Assembly (NCBI GenBank): GCA_002482965.1
Contig: DLGZ01000079.1
Span: 61,463-113,831, forward strand
DNA length: 52,369 nt
Origin: Verrucomicrobiaceae bacterium UBA7681
GTDB lineage: Bacteria > Verrucomicrobiota > Verrucomicrobiia > Verrucomicrobiales > Verrucomicrobiaceae
Direction: 5' to 3'
In this document: piece after piece, positions 27,573 through 36,522 of the stretch
Layout: each line of letters starts with the position of its first letter
Position numbering within the stretch: position 1 is the first letter of the stretch
Translations under genes and position numbers: made by a program
Notes under the pieces: generated by a model
The model's input: only the letters and a program-made list of their open reading frames with translations
What the model was told of the DNA's origin: nothing
Databases searched by the model: none

Positions 27573-28574
27573 ATGACAAAGGAAACAGAAACGCTGTGCC
27601 TTGAGCACGCAGAAGAGACTCAATTAAAAAATCAGACACCGACACAAAATGCATCTGTCGAAAGCCCAGAACAAACCTGGGTTTCCAACAGCGGCACAGA
27701 AGGTGAACTGGAAGAACTCACACCCAAAGAACTCAAGGAACGAATCAGCTTCAGCGACTTCTTAAAGCGAGAGAACCATTACGTTATCAAGTCGGGCAAA
27801 TGGAAAAAAATCCTTTGCCCATTCCATCACGAAAGGACGGCAAGCTTCTGTGTCGATGATGAAGCATGCTCGGCTCGCTGCTTTGGCTGCGGGTGGTATG
27901 GCGACATCTACGACTTCGTCATGGAGGACCGGGATCTAGGATTCAGGGACGCATTCATTCACATCGCCGGCAAAGCATCACAGTCTCCGAAGGCTGTGGG
28001 AGCCAAGAAGCCGTCCAAGATCGCAAAAAGAAAAGGGATCAGCCTCACAAAACAAGAGACCGAGACCATTCAAGCTGCCTGTAAAAAGTTGGCGGATCAC
28101 GAACATCTTTGGGACAGGGTTGCTTCGAAGCGTGGATGGAAGCCTGAAACAATCAAAAAGCTCGCTGATGAAGGCGTGCTGGGGTGGAATCAAGGTGCAC
28201 TCGCATTCATCTATGAGACGGGCATGAAGCTGCGCAATTGGCCGCATCGTGACTTTTTATGGGAGTTTGGCGTTCCATCTGTGTGGAGGCGTGGACAGAT
28301 TGGAGAAGCGACCGAGGTTTTCATCTGTGAAGGGGAAACAGACGCGATCAGCCTCATTGATAAAGGGCTGGTCGATGATCCCACAATAGCAGTCATCGCT
28401 CTTCCTAGTGCTTCAACGATCACCGAGGATCTGTCCATTCTCGTGAGTGGGAAGAACGTCACTCTGTGCATGGATAATGACGAAGCGGGCGAAAGAGCCA
28501 CCGAGAAGCTGATTGAGCTGCTTGAACCTGTCTGCGCATCTCTCCAAACCTTCAACTTTGAGGAGGTGGCATAA
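27573..28574 (+). CDS. DnaG-like primase with CHC2 zinc finger and Toprim domain
   Basis: This 333-residue protein probably makes RNA primers for replication of the element. After an acidic start, a CHC2-type zinc finger is formed by Cys82-x2-His85 and Cys103-x2-Cys106 (L-C-P-F-H-H-E, then C-F-G-C-G). The Toprim core has I-C-E-G-E-T-D-A-I near residue 250 and the metal-binding D-N-D at 301-303. It lacks the helicase-interaction domain of chromosomal DnaG. Its stop overlaps the start of the next gene by one base (TAATG), so primase and ATPase are translated together. Confidence 0.9.
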   Translation: MTKETETLCLEHAEETQLKNQTPTQNASVESPEQTWVSNSGTEGELEELTPKELKERISFSDFLKRENHYVIKSGKWKKILCPFHHERTASFCVDDEACSARCFGCGWYGDIYDFVMEDRDLGFRDAFIHIAGKASQSPKAVGAKKPSKIAKRKGISLTKQETETIQAACKKLADHEHLWDRVASKRGWKPETIKKLADEGVLGWNQGALAFIYETGMKLRNWPHRDFLWEFGVPSVWRRGQIGEATEVFICEGETDAISLIDKGLVDDPTIAVIALPSASTITEDLSILVSGKNVTLCMDNDEAGERATEKLIELLEPVCASLQTFNFEEVA

Positions 28575-29731
28575 TGAGCAAGGACATTAATGACATCACT
28601 AAAGGACGTTCATCAACAGAGGTTCGCAGCATTTTGACCATGCGTCGGACTCCTGTTGTGAGAAGAGCAAAAACGGAAGGCGATGAAAAACCGCTACCTC
28701 CAATCATCAAGGCTTCAGCGTTAATCAACACGCCCCTTGCTCTGCCGCCTGAAATCGTCGAAGGGCTGCTCTACCGAGGCTCAACGATGGTTTATGGAGG
28801 TGCGTCGAAGACAAACAAGACATTCGCGTTGATGGACCTAGCGGTAAGCGTCGCCACCGGGAGTCCATGGTGGGATCTTAAAACCATAGAAGGTAAAGTC
28901 CTTTATTTGGATTTTGATCTTCAGCCGCACTTCTTCCGAAATCGTCTGGACCGGATTCTCACCGCAAAAGGTTTGTTGAACGACAAGGACAATTTGGATG
29001 TCTGGAATCTTCGAGGACATGCGGCCGACATCAGCAAGTTGACGCCACAGATATTGGAACGGATAAAGGACACACCATACAGGATGATCATTGTTGACCC
29101 CATCTATAAAGTGCTGGGTCGACGTGATGAAAACAGTGCAGGTGACGTCAATTCGTTGATGAATGAACTGGACTCAATTGCCGTCGCTTCAGATGCGGCA
29201 ATCGTGGCCGGGCATCATTTTTCTAAAGGAAACAAGTCTGGCAGCGAATCGAAGGACCGAATTTCCGGTTCTGGTGTGTTTGCACGCTCTCCCGACGCAA
29301 TTGTAACAGTAACTCCTCACGAAAAGGAGAATGTTTATTCTATCGAGACGACACTTCGCAATCACAAGCGAATGGATCCGTTCTGCCTGCGATGGAGCTA
29401 CCCGTTGATGGTGAGATGCAATGAAGAGGATCCTGCTAATCTCAAAAAACCCGGGTTGTTCAAAGAAAAGTTCAAGGCGGATGACGTGCTTCGGTCACTT
29501 TATGCCAACCCTCTGACTACCAGTGAATGGGAGAAGGCGGCGTGTGATGATCTGAAAATGAGCCCGCGCACATTCGCCAGCAAAAAGAGGGAGCTTGTTG
29601 ACAAGAAGTGGGTCAAGGAGGTGGAATCGAAATGGGAGCCGGTATTTGAAAATATCCCTGGACTGAAAGTGCTGGCAAAAGAGACGCAACTGCAAGGTGC
29701 AACGGCTGCAATTGCACCCGTTGCAGCATGA
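28574..29731 (+). CDS. RecA-like (RepA/AAA_25-type) ATPase
   Basis: This 385-residue ATPase of the RepA/RegA kind, often a replicative helicase of plasmids and integrative elements, has an unusual P-loop, G-G-A-S-K-T-N-K-T (75-83). It keeps the final K-T but replaces the usual second Gly region with S-K-T-N. The Walker B strand is M-I-I-V-D-P, and a conserved G-H-H-F-S-K-G-N follows. The C-terminal 90 residues look like a winged helix (L-T-T-S-E-W-E-K-A-A). It overlaps the primase by one base, and the two probably form the priming-unwinding pair of the element. Confidence 0.85.
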   Translation: MSKDINDITKGRSSTEVRSILTMRRTPVVRRAKTEGDEKPLPPIIKASALINTPLALPPEIVEGLLYRGSTMVYGGASKTNKTFALMDLAVSVATGSPWWDLKTIEGKVLYLDFDLQPHFFRNRLDRILTAKGLLNDKDNLDVWNLRGHAADISKLTPQILERIKDTPYRMIIVDPIYKVLGRRDENSAGDVNSLMNELDSIAVASDAAIVAGHHFSKGNKSGSESKDRISGSGVFARSPDAIVTVTPHEKENVYSIETTLRNHKRMDPFCLRWSYPLMVRCNEEDPANLKKPGLFKEKFKADDVLRSLYANPLTTSEWEKAACDDLKMSPRTFASKKRELVDKKWVKEVESKWEPVFENIPGLKVLAKETQLQGATAAIAPVAA

Positions 29732-29828
29732 CCCCGGTGCCGTGTGTGCAAGTGCAGCTGCAGCGGTTATTCTTAACCGCTGCTGCACCTTGCATGCACT
29801 CATTGCTTCACTTTTTAATAGGAAAAAA

Positions 29829-30353
29829 ATGAGAATGAATCGAACATTAAGTTTTGGTGAATTCAAAGGCAGAACATTCGAGTGGTTGTTTTTCAACGCT
29901 CCCTGGTATGCGGACTGGATGCACAGGAATAACGTGTTGGAGGGAAGGTGGGAGTATGACGAGGAGGACCGTGCTTGCTTCAGAGAGCTGCATAGACGGG
30001 CTTCTGCGTTGGCAGGAGAGTGTCCATACTGCAACGAGCGCAAAGTCGTCAGAAGGGCTCTGGCTGTGTATAACGGAGGGCTGGGCAGAACAACGTTAGG
30101 AGCGTCGGCGTTTTGCTGTGAGGAGTGCAAACCTATTGATGAGCGGAGCATTATTTATGACAACCCTTCGTTTTTTATGCGTCCTCAACAATGGGCGCGT
30201 GTGGATCAAAAGAATCTCACATCCACCATTAAGGCTGAATACATCGGTCGTGGAAATCTGACGCAAAGGAAAATGGAGGAGTTTTTCCAGACCGATGAAT
30301 GGTTTAGAAACGCGACGCCCAACTTCTTCGCGGAAACGGGGGTGCAGGAATGA
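29829..30353 (+). CDS. hypothetical protein with two Cys pairs
   Basis: This protein has 174 residues from the ATG at 29829; the open frame reaches back to 29697 without a good start. The first segment, L-S-F-G-E-F-K-G-R-T-F-E-W-L, followed by W-Y-A-D-W-M, resembles the small G-K-Y-K-G-K-T-F-x-x-V modules found beside exonuclease domains. Two pairs, C-P-Y-C and C-C-E-E-C about 45 residues apart, may bind zinc. The function is unknown. It overlaps the next gene by ATGA. Confidence 0.68.
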   Translation: MRMNRTLSFGEFKGRTFEWLFFNAPWYADWMHRNNVLEGRWEYDEEDRACFRELHRRASALAGECPYCNERKVVRRALAVYNGGLGRTTLGASAFCCEECKPIDERSIIYDNPSFFMRPQQWARVDQKNLTSTIKAEYIGRGNLTQRKMEEFFQTDEWFRNATPNFFAETGVQE

Positions 30354-30598
30354 GTGCACCTCTGCCTTTCGACGATGTGAGTGATCGTTTACTGGCCGCC
30401 CAAAGAGTTTTAAATCCTGGGCTCCGCAAACCCATCACTCATTCACTGGCTTTGCTCCTGCTTTCGCGACCGGTCTGCTCTGTGATGCTGGGTGACGAAG
30501 AAGCGCCGTTGCTTGAATTCTACGACGTCTATTGGGTGCTTGATGTCGATGGCTCTAAAACCGGCTTCTTCCTCACAGAGCACGATGCAGTCAGATAG
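30350..30598 (+). CDS. small hypothetical protein
   Basis: This 82-residue protein is translationally coupled to the upstream gene by a four-base ATGA overlap. It has a hydrophobic middle (S-L-A-L-L-L-L-S-R-P) and a C-terminal beta-rich part (Y-W-V-L-D-V-D-G-S-K-T-G-F-F-L). The hydrophobic run is too short and too charged at its edges to be a confident membrane helix. No family is recognised. Confidence 0.58.
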   Translation: MSAPLPFDDVSDRLLAAQRVLNPGLRKPITHSLALLLLSRPVCSVMLGDEEAPLLEFYDVYWVLDVDGSKTGFFLTEHDAVR

Positions 30599-30708
30599 AT
30601 CGAACAATAATTACGGCACTCCAAGGCGATAGCAGAACAGCAGCCTCAAGATGCCAGATAGGAACCTGATGCCCAAACGGAGTGGTATTCAGGAACGAAA
30701 CGAGAGAA

Positions 30709-31038
30709 ATGAACAAGAATGGAAAAAACAATAAGAGACCCAAGTTTAGAATCATCGGCGACTTCAACAACAACATGGGTGATCGTCTAGCGAACCTCGA
30801 TCATCAGAAAATTATTCGCGACGGTCACAGGTTAATGCGCGAGTCCAAAGAGAAGAACGGTCGGGAAGTGGCGATGCGGATGTCGGACGTCTCTCGGTGG
30901 ACACGAATGACCGAAGAAGACCTGGCATGCTTTATCGCTACGGGTTTAATTGAGATACACGAGGTCGAATCCGATCCGTGGTTATATGTGAGAGATGTCT
31001 GCCGCGTGGTGGAGATCTCTGCAAAACGGGACAAGTGA
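30709..31038 (+). CDS. small basic hypothetical protein
   Basis: This protein has 109 residues from the ATG at 30709; the frame is open from 30682. It has an Asn/Lys-rich start (N-K-N-G-K-N-N-K-R-P-K), then a helical body with S-R-W-T-R-M-T-E-E-D-L-A-C-F-I-A, which could be a helix-turn-helix. The high charge suits nucleic acid binding. It is unassigned. Confidence 0.55.
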   Translation: MNKNGKNNKRPKFRIIGDFNNNMGDRLANLDHQKIIRDGHRLMRESKEKNGREVAMRMSDVSRWTRMTEEDLACFIATGLIEIHEVESDPWLYVRDVCRVVEISAKRDK

Positions 31039-31180
31039 TGAATTCTTGAAGTGTCTCCATTGCTCATCGTAAAATGGGCGCTGGAGGCTCTTTGAGCCAC
31101 CAGACGTGGTTTCCAGCTATGGCCTCCTTCCCGACAGTGCCAAAGCCGTTAGGAGGCCATTCCTGTGCATCTGCTAACAG

Positions 31181-31420
31181 CTAAGCCTTCGGTGCTGCCT
31201 TCTTGGTCTTGGCCCACCGTTTTCTCTGAGCCGCAGCGATCTTCTCACGTGCTTCAGGAGACATGACACGTTTCGTCTTCTTCGCTTTTTCTGCCTTGGG
31301 TTCCTTTGCAGCTTTGGCCGGCTTTGATGAGCCTCCAAGAATTGCGGCGAGTTCGGCTTCGAGTGCATCAAGCTTTTCGCTGATAATGACGGCTTTTCTG
31401 AGTTGAGCGGTGGTGGGCAT
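31181..31420 (-). CDS. small Lys/Ala-rich DNA-binding-like protein
   Basis: This 79-residue protein has an N-terminal amphipathic helix (L-R-K-A-V-I-I-S-E-K-L-D-A-L-E-A-E-L-A-A-I-L) and a strongly basic Ala/Lys tail. The tail contains S-P-E-A-R-E-K-I-A-A-A-Q-R-K-R-W-A-K, a pattern seen in many small Verrucomicrobia and Planctomycetes proteins and similar to NUMOD3-like DNA contacts. It is on the opposite strand to the replication module and may mark the end of that block. Confidence 0.68.
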   Translation of the reverse strand: MPTTAQLRKAVIISEKLDALEAELAAILGGSSKPAKAAKEPKAEKAKKTKRVMSPEAREKIAAAQRKRWAKTKKAAPKA

Positions 31421-31790
31421 AAGGAGCTATTTGAATTGCAGGAACAGAACATGCCAGAATTTAGCAAGGATTGAAACTGGGAAATCACCGGGGAAGGATT
31501 TTCTGATCTTTCTCACTTCATTGCCGTCAGGAACATCGGTGAAGACTTTCAGGACTTTGGAGAGCTTTTGGGGCGTGCACATGTGGCAACATGAGTTTGC
31601 TGACGCAGAAGGTCATGATGAAGCAAGCCCTCTAGCCGGCGTGGAGGCGTACCTCCTATTTGTGCTCAAATCGTTGTCGTTGAATGTAGTTGATCACTGC
31701 TCGGTAAAACGGTGATGTTGTGAGCTTGCACAAAACGACGCAATGGCACAAACTGGTTAATAGCAGTAGAAATAACCCTCGCTCACCTCC
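31421..31790. other. intergenic stretch between element genes and the metabolic cassette
   Basis: Across 370 bases I see no convincing gene. The sequence becomes more A/T-rich towards the zinc dehydrogenase start, and its promoter should be here. No hairpin with a T-tract is evident. Confidence 0.55.
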
Positions 31791-32888
31791 ATGACAATTT
31801 CCCCATTTACCTTCGTCTGGGATGGCTCTCGCTTTGCCCAGCACTCGATCGACAATTCGGACAAAACCAAGACGATCATTGAAGTCACTGATTCTGGCGT
31901 CTGTGGATCGGATTTTCATCTTATTGAGCACCCTACATTGGCAATAGGCAGGTCTTTAGGTCACGAAATTCTGGGCAAAATTGTGACATGTGGCAATCAT
32001 CAAAAGAGCATTGCTGGTGAGGTGCTGAAACCTGGAGATCGAGTTGTTGTCGTCCCTGGTGCAGAATGTGGACTGTGCCCACATTGCCTTACGCACCCAG
32101 AGCATACACATCTTTGCAAGTGTCGTGTTGTGCACGGCTTTGGTCTTTATTCAGCCACCACTTCTTATCCGGTGGGAGGCTTTTCGTCCCACATCAGTTT
32201 GGATGCACGAATTTGGGTTGCAAAGGTACCTCCAACGATTCCCGATTCAGTTGCAGTGCTCACAGAATTGGTAGCGGTTGCGATGCGTGGCATTGAACGA
32301 GCCCTTTCTGTTGATTGGACGGCAAGCATTGGTCCCAGCCTGGGGTGTGAAGTTCTGGTAATAGGTGCTGGGCCACTTGGCGTCTGTTCGGCGCTCATTG
32401 CGCATTCGCTTGGCTTCAAGGTTACCTGTATTGACACAAATCCATGGAGAGTCAATTACTGCCAAAGCAACTTCCCATTTAGGACCACTGAGATTTCAGC
32501 AGACGAGTCAGAACAAATTACGGTTCAGAAGGAGGCCTTTAACCTCGTTTTTCAATGTGCGGGCAGTCCTGTATGCTTTGGATACGCGCTCGATGCGGTT
32601 TGTCCAGGCGGAACAATTGTTGAATTGGGGCACTTTGTGCCTTCAGAGGAACGTGTCTTAATTGATCCAGGATTGATCGTTCGCAAGGATCTTCGGATCG
32701 TCGGCTCAGTGTTAGCCCCACCATCCATCTATCAGAAAGTAATTCGATTCATGGAATGGAAAGTTGACTTGCTGTCTAAGGTTGTCACTGCGCAGGTGTC
32801 GATGACTGACATTAACGATATTCTCGACCTCATGGCAGAGCGAAACTTCATCAAGCTCAGTTTAAAAAATTGGCCCTTCGGAACGTGA
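31791..32888 (+). CDS. zinc-dependent medium-chain dehydrogenase
   Basis: This 365-residue NAD(P)-dependent alcohol or polyol dehydrogenase of the MDR superfamily has catalytic-zinc residues G-V-C-G-S-D (Cys38) and G-H-E (His58-Glu59). The structural zinc loop has four cysteines at 93, 96, 99 and 109. The nucleotide-binding motif is G-A-G-P-L-G near residue 193. The sequence is closer to sugar/threonine or aminoalkylphosphonate-associated dehydrogenases than to ethanol dehydrogenase, but the substrate cannot be read. It is the first gene of a plus-strand operon with a phosphoribosyltransferase and an aminotransferase, so it likely oxidises a hydroxyl that is then transaminated. Confidence 0.87.
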   Translation: MTISPFTFVWDGSRFAQHSIDNSDKTKTIIEVTDSGVCGSDFHLIEHPTLAIGRSLGHEILGKIVTCGNHQKSIAGEVLKPGDRVVVVPGAECGLCPHCLTHPEHTHLCKCRVVHGFGLYSATTSYPVGGFSSHISLDARIWVAKVPPTIPDSVAVLTELVAVAMRGIERALSVDWTASIGPSLGCEVLVIGAGPLGVCSALIAHSLGFKVTCIDTNPWRVNYCQSNFPFRTTEISADESEQITVQKEAFNLVFQCAGSPVCFGYALDAVCPGGTIVELGHFVPSEERVLIDPGLIVRKDLRIVGSVLAPPSIYQKVIRFMEWKVDLLSKVVTAQVSMTDINDILDLMAERNFIKLSLKNWPFGT

Positions 32889-32911
32889 TACCAATCGACA
32901 AAGATCGACCA

Positions 32912-33673
32912 ATGCCGCTGACAGCATCGACCTCAAACGTGGTTGGGGCGGTGCTTCAGGCTGATTTCTTTATCGTGGAGGATCATACTGAACATCCAGC
33001 TATTGGACCTGTACTCGACTATTTCAATCGCAATCACCAATCCTGCGAGTTGATTGACCTCGCCAGTTGTCCTCCAGCGGATCTGTTGTCTCAGATGAAA
33101 AGTTCTAATCCAGATGCAACTCTCGTTTCGATTGGGGAGGGGGGGGGACAGATGTTGGGTCTCTATGATCGTGGTTGGAGCCAGTTTGACGTTCTTCGCG
33201 TGCAACACTCGCGAGTTTGGCATCCCGATGGATTATATACGTTCGAACACAACTTAGATGCTTTTGAGTGGTCATCACGGAAGGTGATGATTGTTGAAGA
33301 TGTAATTGGTTCAGGGGAAACTCTCACTCACGTCATTCGCCACATCGAAGAACACGGCGGAAATATTGTTCAAGTATGCACTGGTGTTTTAATGGAGGGT
33401 TCGCGATGGGTGAATGAGCCCGCACGCCCGATCTTTTCTGGCGTCATGGCAATCTCATCTTCTCGTTGGCGTCAACTTACTACCAGCGACCCTCATTGGT
33501 TCCCTCCAGTATATTCATCCCGCCATCTTTTTTACGGAGACAAAGAAAACCCGCTTCATTTCGAAAATCTTGCTGCGAAATATTTCGCCGGGGATTCTGA
33601 GCTTTGTGACCTCATAAAAACCCTGCGTGATTCGACACCTGCCGTCCATGCAACCGAGGCCAAGGCAGCATAG
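32912..33673 (+). CDS. type I phosphoribosyltransferase-like protein
   Basis: This protein has 253 residues from the ATG at 32912; an in-frame TTG at 32870 would overlap the dehydrogenase. The PRPP-binding loop is V-M-I-V-E-D-V-I-G-S-G-E-T-L (125-138), with Glu-Asp where Asp-Asp is common. It is preceded by a beta strand, L-V-S-I-G-E-G-G-G-Q. The flanking regions differ from purine and pyrimidine salvage enzymes, so the acceptor base or amine is unknown. It starts 23 bases after the dehydrogenase stop. Confidence 0.8.
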   Translation: MPLTASTSNVVGAVLQADFFIVEDHTEHPAIGPVLDYFNRNHQSCELIDLASCPPADLLSQMKSSNPDATLVSIGEGGGQMLGLYDRGWSQFDVLRVQHSRVWHPDGLYTFEHNLDAFEWSSRKVMIVEDVIGSGETLTHVIRHIEEHGGNIVQVCTGVLMEGSRWVNEPARPIFSGVMAISSSRWRQLTTSDPHWFPPVYSSRHLFYGDKENPLHFENLAAKYFAGDSELCDLIKTLRDSTPAVHATEAKAA

Positions 33674-33743
33674 AACTTGCCTCGCCGAACCAAATAAAGC
33701 ACCCATTTAGACTAAAGACAACCCAATCGAACCGAATACTAAA

Positions 33744-34892
33744 ATGCAACTTCGTAAAGATCTCACCTCAATACCGTTTTCAGGCATTGCTGCTATTGCG
33801 CAGCGTGCTCAAGCATTAGGCGCTGACGTAATTCGCCTTGAAATAGGTGATGTAGATATTCAGCCCCATCATTCACTCTCTAACGCTATCATGCAGTGCC
33901 TTAACGAGGGTCAGGTCAAATACCCAGCGGTTGCGGGTGATGCTGACCTTGCAAAAGCTGTGCGGGACGAAATTGGAACAAATGAGAATATCCACCTCGG
34001 CAATGATCAATTGGTGATCACAAATGGAGGATCAATGGCGTTATTTGCAGCACTACTCACGAGTCTTGGGCCTGGTGATGAGGCAATAGTGATAGAGCCT
34101 GTATGGCCTCATATAAAACACATGATCTCACTAATAGGAGCGGTTCCCGTTTTGGTCGCCACAGACCCTGACCATTCTCATCGCATCAACTTCCAAGAAG
34201 TGCAACGTGCGATCACTACACGTACACGTGTGATTGTTATTAATAGCCCTAACAACCCAACGGGTAATGTGTTGTCAACAATTGAGCTACAGCGCCTTGC
34301 TATCATCGCCCAAGAAGGTGGGCTTGCCATCATAAGTGATGAGGAATACTGCGACTTCGTATTCCCATCCGGCAGAGCTGAGTCAATTTTCCAACATCAT
34401 CCAGACACATTCGTTATTCGTTCGTTCTCGAAATCTTTTGCAATCTCCGGCCTTAGATTAGGCTTCCTATTTGGTCCATCCTCCTGGATCGAGCAGGCCA
34501 AAAAAGTTGGGTTATTCACTTCAATGTATTCCTCATCACTTATGCAGAGAGCTGTTGCTAACTGCTTCGGCGACTTGAGATCGCATGTAAAAACTGTCGT
34601 CTCAACATTTCACGAGCGTGCAAAGGTATTCGTTGATGGAGTGAGCTTGAGCAGCAACATTTGCGCAAATGCCCCCGAAGGGTCTGTGTATGCCTGGCTA
34701 GACTGCCGTAAAACTGGTATTGAAGATGTCACTCTGGCATATCGAATTCTGGATGAGAAGAGGGTTGCAACCGTTCCAGGATCCGTCTTTGGAGCATCTG
34801 GGGCTGGCTTTTTGAGGGTTTCCCTGGGGGCCGAGCGCGACCAACTCGCGGAGGCAGCGCGAAGAATTCAGGAATTTGATAGAGGATTGTAA
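33744..34892 (+). CDS. PLP-dependent fold-type I aminotransferase
   Basis: This 382-residue class I/II aminotransferase has the Lys Schiff-base site S-F-S-K-S-F (Lys230), the preceding S-P-N-N-P-T-G box and I-S-D-E-E-Y for cofactor contacts, and G-L-R-L-G-F after the Lys, all in the right order and spacing. It should transfer an amino group between an amino acid and a keto compound, perhaps the one made by the dehydrogenase upstream. It is the third gene of the plus-strand operon. Confidence 0.9.
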   Translation: MQLRKDLTSIPFSGIAAIAQRAQALGADVIRLEIGDVDIQPHHSLSNAIMQCLNEGQVKYPAVAGDADLAKAVRDEIGTNENIHLGNDQLVITNGGSMALFAALLTSLGPGDEAIVIEPVWPHIKHMISLIGAVPVLVATDPDHSHRINFQEVQRAITTRTRVIVINSPNNPTGNVLSTIELQRLAIIAQEGGLAIISDEEYCDFVFPSGRAESIFQHHPDTFVIRSFSKSFAISGLRLGFLFGPSSWIEQAKKVGLFTSMYSSSLMQRAVANCFGDLRSHVKTVVSTFHERAKVFVDGVSLSSNICANAPEGSVYAWLDCRKTGIEDVTLAYRILDEKRVATVPGSVFGASGAGFLRVSLGAERDQLAEAARRIQEFDRGL

Positions 34893-34937
34893 TGCATCGT
34901 AAATCAATACTACCAATCATCTTTGCGAGTGAAGCAA

Positions 34938-35516
34938 TTAGTCGTCTGGACTTTTAGTAATGGTCAATACATACAAATTTGCGACGGATCGGATCCCACT
35001 GATGACCTTCGCTGCCGCGCTCAAAGTGGCTCCTGAATGAAAGGTGTCATCCACTAGAAGGACATTTTTCTGTGTGATAGTGAATGGTCTCAGTTGGAAT
35101 GCACCTCTCATGAACTCTCTTCTTTCGGCTTTCGATTTGACATGCTTAAGCCCGTTCGATCTGGTCGACTTTAATAAGGTGTCTAAGACAGAAAGACCAA
35201 AATGTTTTCCTATTGTTTCAGCGTATAAGTAAACAGGCTGCACGTTCCGGTACTCAGAGGGTGGGATGGGCACAATGAGGTCAACTTGCCATTTATTCAA
35301 CAATGAAGTAACGATGGGTAGACTATGCTCAAAGAGCGTAACAACAGCAGACACCTCGCCATCGTACTTGGCGGCGTGCAGTGCGGCTGCAATCGCTGGC
35401 CTCACTTTGTGTATGTGCAGTTCACCACTTTCTGATCTTACATATTGTTTAGACGTATAATGCCAATCAAGCGCCGTACCCTCTGTCCACTCGCCCGTAA
35501 TGTTTTGAACATTCAT
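34938..35516 (-). CDS. ComF-like phosphoribosyltransferase
   Basis: This 192-residue protein has the ComF/PRTase pattern: V-D-L-I-V-P-I-P-P-S-E-Y-R-N-V-Q (78-93), then A-E-R-R-E-F-M-R-G-A-F, and the PRPP loop L-L-V-D-D-T-F-H-S-G-A-T-L (153-165). It lacks the N-terminal zinc finger seen in many ComF proteins of competence systems, so a metabolic rather than DNA-uptake role is likely. It is the last gene of the minus-strand operon and the second PRTase of the cassette. Confidence 0.83.
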   Translation of the reverse strand: MNVQNITGEWTEGTALDWHYTSKQYVRSESGELHIHKVRPAIAAALHAAKYDGEVSAVVTLFEHSLPIVTSLLNKWQVDLIVPIPPSEYRNVQPVYLYAETIGKHFGLSVLDTLLKSTRSNGLKHVKSKAERREFMRGAFQLRPFTITQKNVLLVDDTFHSGATLSAAAKVISGIRSVANLYVLTITKSPDD

Positions 35517-35541
35517 ACTTGGTTATGGTTTCAAAAATGAA

Positions 35542-36522
35542 TCAGCGTGTTACTAACTCCAGTGCAGTTTTCAAAGACCACTCTATCTGCACGTCAGAGG
35601 GCTCATTGGGTAGAAGTAGGCGTATCGCAATTGTGCGGTCAACCATCGCACGGGCACACTGGGTCGCCTTCAGATCGTTGAAAACCTGCTGAAAGGCTTT
35701 CACAAGCATTTTTGCCTGCTCCGGCTTTCCAGCTAGTCTGGCACCTAGACTGTGCAATAGGCGCCCAACGTCAGCTGATGGGCAACCCATCCCAAGTGTC
35801 TCCCAATCAATCCACCAAAGTGAAGGTAAATCAAAGATGAATTCGTGCCCACTTGGATCACCATGACATAAGCTCGTCATCGAAGGTTCTGAAGGGCAGA
35901 AAAGGACCTTGGATTCGACTTCATCGATAATCTGCTTTAGCGAAGGGAAACTTGATCGTAAGTTTTTTAACCCGCTGATCCTGTCGGCATATGATAATTC
36001 CGCAAGTTTCCCTAAAGTGGCAGGGAACGCACTAACCGGAAGAGACCAAATCGAAGAAAATGCTGCTGCTAAGATGGGGAGTGACTCTCCGATAAACTTG
36101 TCAATATCTATGTCAATTAGCATGCTAGCCGAGGAACCAGCCGCAAACTGACGAATGATGTATCCTTCCCAATTGGGATGGTCCAAATGTGAGTGTGCGA
36201 TTACCTGAGGGACACGGAAAGGAAGTCCGTGGGATGCTAAGAATGCAGACACCGGAGCCTCCCGAGTGAGCCGCTGCCGTGAAGAGGCATTCCGGCGAAA
36301 CAGTTTAACCACAAATTGGGGATTAGCCTCCCCCGGCTTTGCAAATGCGACCACAATATTTTGATGGAATACACGCGATAGAATAGACCACGATTTAGAA
36401 GGTTGTTCACCACACTCCAAAGTGGCAATTATGCCTTGAACTTCTTGCAAGGCATCAGCAGTAATATCCATGAGTTTAATTTCAGGTTTAGTGTCAAGCT
36501 TCCGAGCAAATTCCTTGGTCAT
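35542..36522 (-). CDS. APH-family small-molecule kinase
   Basis: This aminoglycoside/choline-kinase-like phosphotransferase has a Lys strand Q-F-V-V-K-L-F-R, a catalytic loop L-C-H-G-D-P-S-G-H-E and a metal site W-I-D-W-E. The usual Asn of H-G-D-x4-N is Glu here, so metal binding may be modified. Three starts are possible: 36570, 36522 and 36471. The first two overlap the upstream gene's end, and 36522 (M-T-K-E-F) is chosen. In this context it more likely phosphorylates a pathway intermediate than an antibiotic, though resistance cannot be excluded. Confidence 0.78.
   Translation of the reverse strand: MTKEFARKLDTKPEIKLMDITADALQEVQGIIATLECGEQPSKSWSILSRVFHQNIVVAFAKPGEANPQFVVKLFRRNASSRQRLTREAPVSAFLASHGLPFRVPQVIAHSHLDHPNWEGYIIRQFAAGSSASMLIDIDIDKFIGESLPILAAAFSSIWSLPVSAFPATLGKLAELSYADRISGLKNLRSSFPSLKQIIDEVESKVLFCPSEPSMTSLCHGDPSGHEFIFDLPSLWWIDWETLGMGCPSADVGRLLHSLGARLAGKPEQAKMLVKAFQQVFNDLKATQCARAMVDRTIAIRLLLPNEPSDVQIEWSLKTALELVTR

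Larger units (their letters stand above)
20958..31420. mobile_element. probable tRNA-Leu-targeted integrative element (right edge unknown)
   Basis: Gene content changes sharply at tRNA-Leu. An integrase C-terminal fragment, two primase types, a RecA-like ATPase, HTH regulators and many short unknown genes follow in one orientation. I did not see a second copy of the tRNA 3' end in the window, so the right edge is not defined. The limit given is the last gene of replication or regulatory type. The element could extend through the cassettes to 52 kb or beyond, or several insertions could be stacked here. Confidence 0.6.

Noticed and set aside
27467..27604. 45-codon ORF between the XRE regulator and the primase
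   Set aside because: It overlaps the primase start in another frame, has no ribosome-binding site and no recognisable sequence. It is possible but not supportable.
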